Assembly (NCBI GenBank): GCA_000434475.1
Contig: FR879487.1
Coordinates: forward strand, 11,978 to 21,123
Length of the DNA stretch: 9,146 bases
Direction: 5' to 3'
From: Dialister sp. CAG:486
GTDB lineage: Bacteria > Bacillota > Negativicutes > Veillonellales > Dialisteraceae
A program made the translations under genes and the position numbers. Of this stretch, positions 5,546 through 9,146 are shown piece after piece. The stretch's first letter is position 1, and each line of letters starts with the position of its first letter. The notes beneath the pieces are model-generated. The model was not told the DNA's origin. It ran no database searches and was given only the letters and a program-made list of their open reading frames with translations.

Positions 5546-6748
5546 ATGACGATCCAATGGAAAAGGCGGCTTGCTGCAGGACTTGCGCTTGCGGTGCTGC
5601 CACTTATCATGACCGCAGGATCCTTGCATTTTCACTGCGAGGAAGTCCGCGCCGCGCAGGTGATCAAAGAGGAGAAAGGGACGTACGGCTGCCTGACTTG
5701 GCCGCAGAATCTGAATGCCGTCAGAAGCGAGGTGGAGATTTTCAAAGAGATTCCCAAAGACCTGCGAGCGGATGCTCCGATAGCCACAGCGATTTACAGG
5801 AATACCCAGGTATACACGAATAGCCTCATGCTGGACATGAGACAGTTACCGGCAGAGAAGCCTCTTTTCTATCGCGTACGGGCGTACGATCTGGATGGGC
5901 ATCCGATCGGCCCCTATTCGCAGCCGGCAGATGTGGAGAGCGCACTTTTCAAGACGGAGCGCAATGCGCCCATCCCGCACGATCCCTATGGCAAGGGATC
6001 TGGCAGCGTCCTTCTGTATCCGGTCTATGCATACACAGGAAATCCGAATGCTACGCGCTATGAGATCGAAGTCACGTCAAAGTATCCGGAAAATCTCCAT
6101 GGCTTCTCGCCCTCCGTCCATCGCATCTATGCGAATACGACCGAGCTCACCGACCTCTACGATGACGCTCCGCGGACGGGAACGTACTACTGGCGCGTCA
6201 GGGGAATGGACAGCACGGGGAAGCCCGTGGGTGAGTGGAGCCTGCCGCAGGAGATCAAAAATCCGGTGAAGCATTGGAAGGTGGCTGTCTATGGCGACAG
6301 CATTTCTCACGGCGGCGGCCATCTCTCCTTTGGGCCTGCTGACCTTGCCTACAGCTATGAGTCGTATCTGGACTTTCCTTCGATCAATCTTTCTCAAAGC
6401 GGGGATACGAGTGAGGCGATGGTCATGCGCTTCGAGAAGGACGTGCTTCCTTTTTCGCCGGAGTACCTTCTCATCTTGGGCGGGACGAACAGTCTTCGCG
6501 CCGGTGTCCCGGCAGCGGATGTGATCTCTGACCTGAAGGAGATCCAGAGAAAGTGCCGCGAGCATGGAATCACGCCCATCCTGATGACGCTGCCGCCGAT
6601 CAATCCTGAAAACATCCAGAAGGCTTTTCATGAGCCGACCTATGAGGGCTGGAAAGCTTCTTTCGATGAGGTGAATGCTTTCATACGCGGTGAGGTCCAT
6701 ATCGATACCGCCGCGCCCTTTGAAAAGATGGAAGAGCTTCCCACCTGA
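5546..6748 (+). CDS. Secreted FN3-like/SGNH (GDSL) hydrolase, truncated by an in-frame TGA
   Basis: As read, this makes 400 residues. It starts with an export signal (KRR, then a hydrophobic LAAGLALAVLPLIMTAG, possible cleavage after VRA near residue 35). Two fibronectin-III-like beta domains follow at about 40-130 and 145-235; each ends in a YRVRAYD or YWRVRGMD strand followed by DGHPIG or TGKPVG. An SGNH hydrolase domain begins at about 245 with block I GDSIS (catalytic Ser252), block II with a Gly in QSGDTS, and block III GGTNS (Asn315). Such enzymes cleave esters, often acetyl groups on glycans. The family's last block, D-x-x-H, is not in this frame but lies just after the TGA, so the truncated protein should lack the catalytic Asp and His. 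Start choice: GGAGG at 5531-5535 is 10 bases from this ATG; the out-of-frame ATG at 5539 is too close. Confidence 0.88.
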   Translation: MTIQWKRRLAAGLALAVLPLIMTAGSLHFHCEEVRAAQVIKEEKGTYGCLTWPQNLNAVRSEVEIFKEIPKDLRADAPIATAIYRNTQVYTNSLMLDMRQLPAEKPLFYRVRAYDLDGHPIGPYSQPADVESALFKTERNAPIPHDPYGKGSGSVLLYPVYAYTGNPNATRYEIEVTSKYPENLHGFSPSVHRIYANTTELTDLYDDAPRTGTYYWRVRGMDSTGKPVGEWSLPQEIKNPVKHWKVAVYGDSISHGGGHLSFGPADLAYSYESYLDFPSINLSQSGDTSEAMVMRFEKDVLPFSPEYLLILGGTNSLRAGVPAADVISDLKEIQRKCREHGITPILMTLPPINPENIQKAFHEPTYEGWKASFDEVNAFIRGEVHIDTAAPFEKMEELPT

Positions 6749-6844
6749 CTCGCGCTGGACGGCATTCACGGCGACTGGAATATGAAGCGCATGATGGCGG
6801 AGGTCATCAATCGGGAATTTCCAAAGGTGGTAGCCGGTGACTAA
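6749..6844 (+). pseudogene. Severed C-terminus of the SGNH hydrolase (Asp-x-x-His block)
   Basis: After the TGA at 6746-6748 the same frame stays open for 31 codons to TAA at 6842-6844. It encodes LALDGIHGDWNMKRMM followed by AEVINREFPKV. DGIH is the expected SGNH block V (Asp405 and His408 if read through), and the following amphipathic helix is the usual end of the fold. The full frame 5546-6844 would give 432 codons. This is direct evidence that the gene was whole: either a nonsense mutation has made it a pseudogene, or there is a base-calling error, or readthrough occurs. TGA acts as a normal stop for the LysR gene and the CMD-cupin gene in this window. Confidence 0.8.
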
Positions 6845-6866
6845 GGATTGGTGATTGGGGAATTCA

Positions 6867-6953
6867 GGGGGCGGCGTGTCTTATGACTGCGAGGCATCAG
6901 CGTTTCCTCAGTTCTTCGTATCATCATCTTGAGCGGAGGGGCTAGGACACCGC
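6867..6953. repeat. Possible small inverted-repeat relic upstream of the redox operon
   Basis: GCGGCGTGTCTTA (6871-6883) and TAGGACACCGC (6943-6953) form an imperfect inverted pair with a 2-base gap. The left end, 6867-6885, also matches 3348-3366 in repeat B at 15 of 19 positions with only transition differences. The remainder of the gap 6845-7056 shows no gene and no convincing promoter to me. The evidence is weak. Confidence 0.35.
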
Positions 6954-7056
6954 ATCAGAAAAATGGGGCATGAGTCGCAGGATCTCGCATGATCTCTGGA
7001 GAACCTTCTTGCCCTGTCCGTTTTTTATTCAATATGTAAGCAGAAAGGATTATGCT

Positions 7057-7794
7057 ATGGTTAAACAGACAGCAGGACGCACTATTCTGGGAAATTTTGC
7101 GCCGAAATTTGCAGCACTCAATGATGATGTTCTTTTTGGTGAAGTGTGGAGCCGAGAGGAGAAACTGTCGCGCAAGCTCCGTTCCATCGTCACGGTCAGC
7201 GCATTGATCGGGAAGGGCATGACAGATGCGTCTCTTGCCTACCATTTGAAGGAAGCCAAAAAGAATGGCGTGACGCAGGAGGAAATGGCAGAACTTCTGA
7301 CGCACATTGCTTTTTACGCGGGTTGGCCTAATGCATGGGCGGCCTTCCATCTTGCCATGGAGGTCTATGAGAATGGGGACGCAGAGCACGGCGGCCTCTT
7401 TGGGCAGGGCGAGCCGAATACGGCTTACGCGAAGTATTTCACCGGGAATTCCTATTTGAAGGTGATTTCTAAAGCAGGCGATCCGCTGACCATATGCCAA
7501 GTGACTTTCGAACCTGGATGCCGCAACCACTGGCATATTCACCACGCCAAGAGCGGGGGCGGGCAGGTGCTCATCTGTGTCGATGGCGAAGGCTGGTATC
7601 AGGAAGAAGGAAAAGAGGCGCAGAGCCTAAAAGCAGGTGATATCGTGGAAATCCCCGCAAATGTGAAGCACTGGCATGGGGCAAAGAGGGAGAGCTGGTT
7701 CAGCCATCTGGCTTTTGAGATCCCGGGGACCGATCTTTCTAATGAGTGGTGCGAGGAAGTCAGCGCGGCAGCCTATGACGCGCTGCCTCGCTGA
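7057..7794 (+). CDS. Carboxymuconolactone decarboxylase-like/cupin fusion protein
   Basis: This 245-residue protein has two domains. Residues about 1-105 are a carboxymuconolactone-decarboxylase (CMD/AhpD-like) helical domain: LRSIVTVSALIGKGM, then LTHIAFYAGWPNAWAAFHLA. It lacks the CxxC of AhpD peroxidase partners, so a thiol peroxidase role is unlikely. Residues about 130-225 are a cupin barrel with metal-ligand-like HWHIHH (158-163), Gln170 and the second motif GDIVEIPANVKHWHG (194-208). The substrate is unknown; this fusion is seen in bacteria beside flavodoxins and oxidoreductases, from general knowledge. I start at 7057 because AAAGGA at 7044-7049 is 7 bases upstream and the first 29 residues of the longer frame (from 6970) look non-coding. 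The flavodoxin gene starts 10 bases after its stop, indicating an operon. Confidence 0.9.
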   Translation: MVKQTAGRTILGNFAPKFAALNDDVLFGEVWSREEKLSRKLRSIVTVSALIGKGMTDASLAYHLKEAKKNGVTQEEMAELLTHIAFYAGWPNAWAAFHLAMEVYENGDAEHGGLFGQGEPNTAYAKYFTGNSYLKVISKAGDPLTICQVTFEPGCRNHWHIHHAKSGGGQVLICVDGEGWYQEEGKEAQSLKAGDIVEIPANVKHWHGAKRESWFSHLAFEIPGTDLSNEWCEEVSAAAYDALPR

Positions 7795-7804
7795 AGAGGT
7801 GACT

Positions 7805-8302
7805 ATGAAGACACTGATTGTTTACTACAGCTATAGTCATGGAAATACGAAAAAGATCGCGGAAGCGCTGGCAAAAGCCACAGAGGGGGATATCGAGCGT
7901 ATCGAGACGGTCAAGAAGTACGGTCCCTATGAGGAAACAGTCGAAGTGGGGCAGGCAGAAGTACAGCGGGGGGAGTGTCCGCCGCTGCGTCCGATGAACA
8001 AGGATATCGCGGGATATGATGTGATCGCTTTGGGATCGCCGACCTGGTGGTACACCATGGCGCCTGCCATGCGTACCTTCGTGACGACGCATGACTTCAC
8101 TGGAAAGAAAATGATTTTCTTCACGACACATGGTGGCTGGCCAGGGAGCGCCATCAAGCATCTTAAGAATTTCACCCATGCGGATGAAGTACTCGGGACG
8201 ATAGAAGTCCGCTTTGACCCCTATGGGGGCGACGAACAGATCACGCCGGAAAAGGACGTGGACGCTTGGATTTCTATGATGAAGAAGAAAGTGCGAGGGT
8301 AG
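7805..8302 (+). CDS. Flavodoxin, cytosolic
   Basis: A 165-residue flavodoxin-fold protein that would carry FMN and move electrons. It begins MKTLIVYYSYSHGNTKKIAE, where SYSHGNT (9-15) is the phosphate-binding loop after the first strand. GSPTWWYTMAPAMRTF (78-92) is the second FMN-contacting loop, with two Trp. FFTTHGGWPGSA (105-116) is the third. No signal peptide is visible, so it is cytosolic. The start at 7805 is set by AGAGG (7795-7799) and by the first beta strand; the longer open frame from 7676 overlaps the upstream cupin gene in another frame. THDFTGKKMIFF is shared in pattern with THDFSGKQVIPF of the lipoprotein downstream, so the two are paralogues. Its redox partner is not known. 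Confidence 0.93.
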   Translation: MKTLIVYYSYSHGNTKKIAEALAKATEGDIERIETVKKYGPYEETVEVGQAEVQRGECPPLRPMNKDIAGYDVIALGSPTWWYTMAPAMRTFVTTHDFTGKKMIFFTTHGGWPGSAIKHLKNFTHADEVLGTIEVRFDPYGGDEQITPEKDVDAWISMMKKKVRG

Positions 8303-8303
8303 A

Positions 8304-8465
8304 ATGGATGTGCAACAGCAAGAGCTCGAAAAGATGAAAATCAAAGAGCTCAGAAAAGAACGCTTCCGCCTGCTGGATGATATTCACGAAAAGCAGCAGC
8401 AGCTCGATCAGATTGATTACCAGATTTATCAAAAGAAAAACGAAGAGGGAAAGGAAGGATCATGA
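8304..8465 (+). CDS. 53-residue charged coiled-coil small protein, resembling a MerR-family C-terminal helix
   Basis: An ATG one base after the flavodoxin stop opens 53 codons, ending at a TGA that overlaps the next gene's ATG (ATGA, 8462-8465). A GAGGG lies at 8295-8299, 4 bases before the start. The product is almost wholly charged helix: it begins MDVQQQELEKMKIKELRKER, then has RLLDDIHEKQQQLDQIDYQI and a Lys/Glu tail. The pattern of LL..I.EKQ..LD.IDY.IY is reminiscent of the dimerisation helix at the end of MerR-type regulators. No MerR DNA-binding domain lies upstream in that frame; the frame there is inside the flavodoxin gene. It may be a stand-alone small protein or a remnant. The tight spacing on both sides supports translation. 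The function is not known. Confidence 0.6.
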   Translation: MDVQQQELEKMKIKELRKERFRLLDDIHEKQQQLDQIDYQIYQKKNEEGKEGS

Positions 8466-9076
8466 TGTGGAAGAAAGCGATCGCTCTTTCGTGTGCGTTT
8501 CTGGTAGCGGGAGGGTTAACCGGCTGCGGGGAAACCATGGGGGTGCCTCATCGCGAGGACAAAGCAGCAGGCGCATCGAGCGAAACCCATATGGTGAAGA
8601 AAGATGCCAAAGCCATCGTAGTATATTTTTCTGCGACAGGGAATACAAAACGTGCTGCGGAAATCATTGCGCGCACCAAAGGGCTGGATGTATGGGAAAT
8701 CAAGCCGAAAGAACCCTATACGGATTCGGATCTCGATTATAGAAATGACAACAGCCGCGTCAGCCGCGAACATCAGGATCGGAGCCTTATGCCGGAGATC
8801 GATGGGGATGTACCTGGTTGGGATAGCTATGAGACGGTTTTTCTGGGGTATCCGATCTGGTGGGGCGAAGCGCCGAACATTGTATACCATTTCGTAAAGA
8901 CACATGACTTTTCCGGAAAGCAGGTCATTCCTTTCTGCACATCGCATTCCAGTGATCTTGGAGACAGCGATGTGCTGCTAGAAGAAACGGCCAAGAGCGG
9001 CGAATGGTTTCCAGGGACTCGTTTTTCCGGCGGAGCCTCTGAAAGTGACCTCATCGACTGGTCCAGGCACTTCTAG
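8462..9076 (+). CDS. Flavodoxin-domain lipoprotein
   Basis: A 204-residue flavodoxin with a lipoprotein signal: MMWKK, a hydrophobic core, and the lipobox LTGC with the lipidated Cys at residue 22. A short linker (23-48) precedes the flavodoxin fold: IVVYFSATGNTKRAAEII (52-69, phosphate loop SATGNT 57-62), GYPIWWGEAPNIVYHF (129-144) and FCTSHSSDLGDS (158-169). The mature protein is predicted outside the cytoplasmic membrane, where it could accept electrons from membrane or quinone donors; that is inference. Two adjacent ATGs (8462 and 8465) are possible starts; AAGGAAGG at 8451-8458 fits the second slightly better. It overlaps the stop of the small ORF by 4 bases, implying translational coupling. 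It is paralogous to the cytosolic flavodoxin in the same operon. Confidence 0.92.
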   Translation: MMWKKAIALSCAFLVAGGLTGCGETMGVPHREDKAAGASSETHMVKKDAKAIVVYFSATGNTKRAAEIIARTKGLDVWEIKPKEPYTDSDLDYRNDNSRVSREHQDRSLMPEIDGDVPGWDSYETVFLGYPIWWGEAPNIVYHFVKTHDFSGKQVIPFCTSHSSDLGDSDVLLEETAKSGEWFPGTRFSGGASESDLIDWSRHF

Positions 9077-9093
9077 GGAGGCGAGGAAGCGCG

Positions 9094-9146
9094 ATGAAGA
9101 CTCTTCTTTAGCTGCCTGCAGCGGGGAAATCTTTTAAAAGTAGGGA
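9094..9146 (+). other. Possible start of a further operon gene, interrupted after five codons
   Basis: Seventeen bases after the lipoprotein stop, GAGGA (9083-9087) precedes ATG at 9094 with good spacing. The frame reads MKTLL and then TAG (9109-9111), after which it is open to the window edge (LPAAGKSFKSR). MKTLL recalls the MKTLI start of the flavodoxin at 7805. It may be a broken gene, a tiny leader ORF or chance; too little sequence is available. CTTTTAAAAG at 9131-9140 is a perfect palindrome. Confidence 0.3.

Noticed and set aside
5488..5823. 111-codon plus frame overlapping the SGNH start
   Set aside because: It is a different frame from the clear signal peptide and FN3 protein; it contains the -10 promoter region and the ribosome binding site, so it cannot be the real gene.
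6077..6769. 230-codon minus-strand frame opposite the SGNH gene
   Set aside because: The antisense sequence shows no recognisable domain, while the plus strand carries catalytic SGNH blocks over the same bases.
6746..6790. TGA as selenocysteine or as reassigned tryptophan
   Set aside because: No convincing SECIS-like stem-loop is visible just downstream, the position is not one where SGNH enzymes use Cys, and TGA terminates the LysR gene (with a terminator right after) and the CMD-cupin gene normally.
7009..7037. Promoter upstream of the redox operon (TTGCCC near 7009 with an AT-rich stretch CAATATG)
   Set aside because: The -10 candidates are poor at any spacing of 16-18 bases; I could not support a specific call.
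6970..7056. N-terminal extension of the CMD-cupin protein from ATG 6970
   Set aside because: No ribosome binding site precedes it, the extra 29 residues look unlike the family, and AAAGGA precedes the ATG at 7057.

Overview
The window looks like chromosome of a low-to-mid GC Gram-positive-lineage anaerobe (Firmicutes). The best guess is a Negativicutes member of the Dialister/Megasphaera type. This rests on the gene order proC, ylmH, divIVA (the division-cluster flank of Firmicutes), strong AAAGGAG-type ribosome binding sites, and long GAACC/GGTTC-rich intergenic repeats. The genus is an inference and could not be checked. All supported genes are on the + strand.

Layout. Bases 2-3188 hold a housekeeping block: the 3' part of proC, then ylmH, divIVA and speE, closed by a hairpin terminator. 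A repeat-filled gap of about 350 bp separates ylmH from divIVA. Bases 3189-3788 are a non-coding composite repeat that ends at an extended -10 promoter for a LysR-type regulator (3789-4667), which has its own terminator. Bases 4700-5450 are a larger composite repeat with near-perfect 25-bp terminal inverted arms and at least two nested palindromic elements. A promoter follows, then a secreted FN3/SGNH-hydrolase gene (5546 onward). An in-frame TGA cuts that gene off just before its catalytic Asp-x-x-His block.

Bases 7057-9076 form a compact redox operon: a carboxymuconolactone decarboxylase-cupin fusion, a cytosolic flavodoxin, a 53-codon coiled-coil small ORF whose stop overlaps the next start, and a flavodoxin-domain lipoprotein. 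A further well-spaced ATG follows but meets a stop after five codons.

How the parts may work together. YlmH and DivIVA belong to the division/translation-quality neighbourhood, ProC makes proline and SpeE makes spermidine. The last operon pairs two related flavodoxins, one predicted in the cytosol and one anchored outside the membrane, with a CMD-cupin protein; a shared electron-transfer or stress role is an inference. The most unusual non-genic content is the repeat family. Three composite elements in 4 kb carry GGTTC...GAACC inverted arms and/or GCGGCGC...GCGCCGC hairpins, and two of them begin immediately after the T-tract of a terminator.
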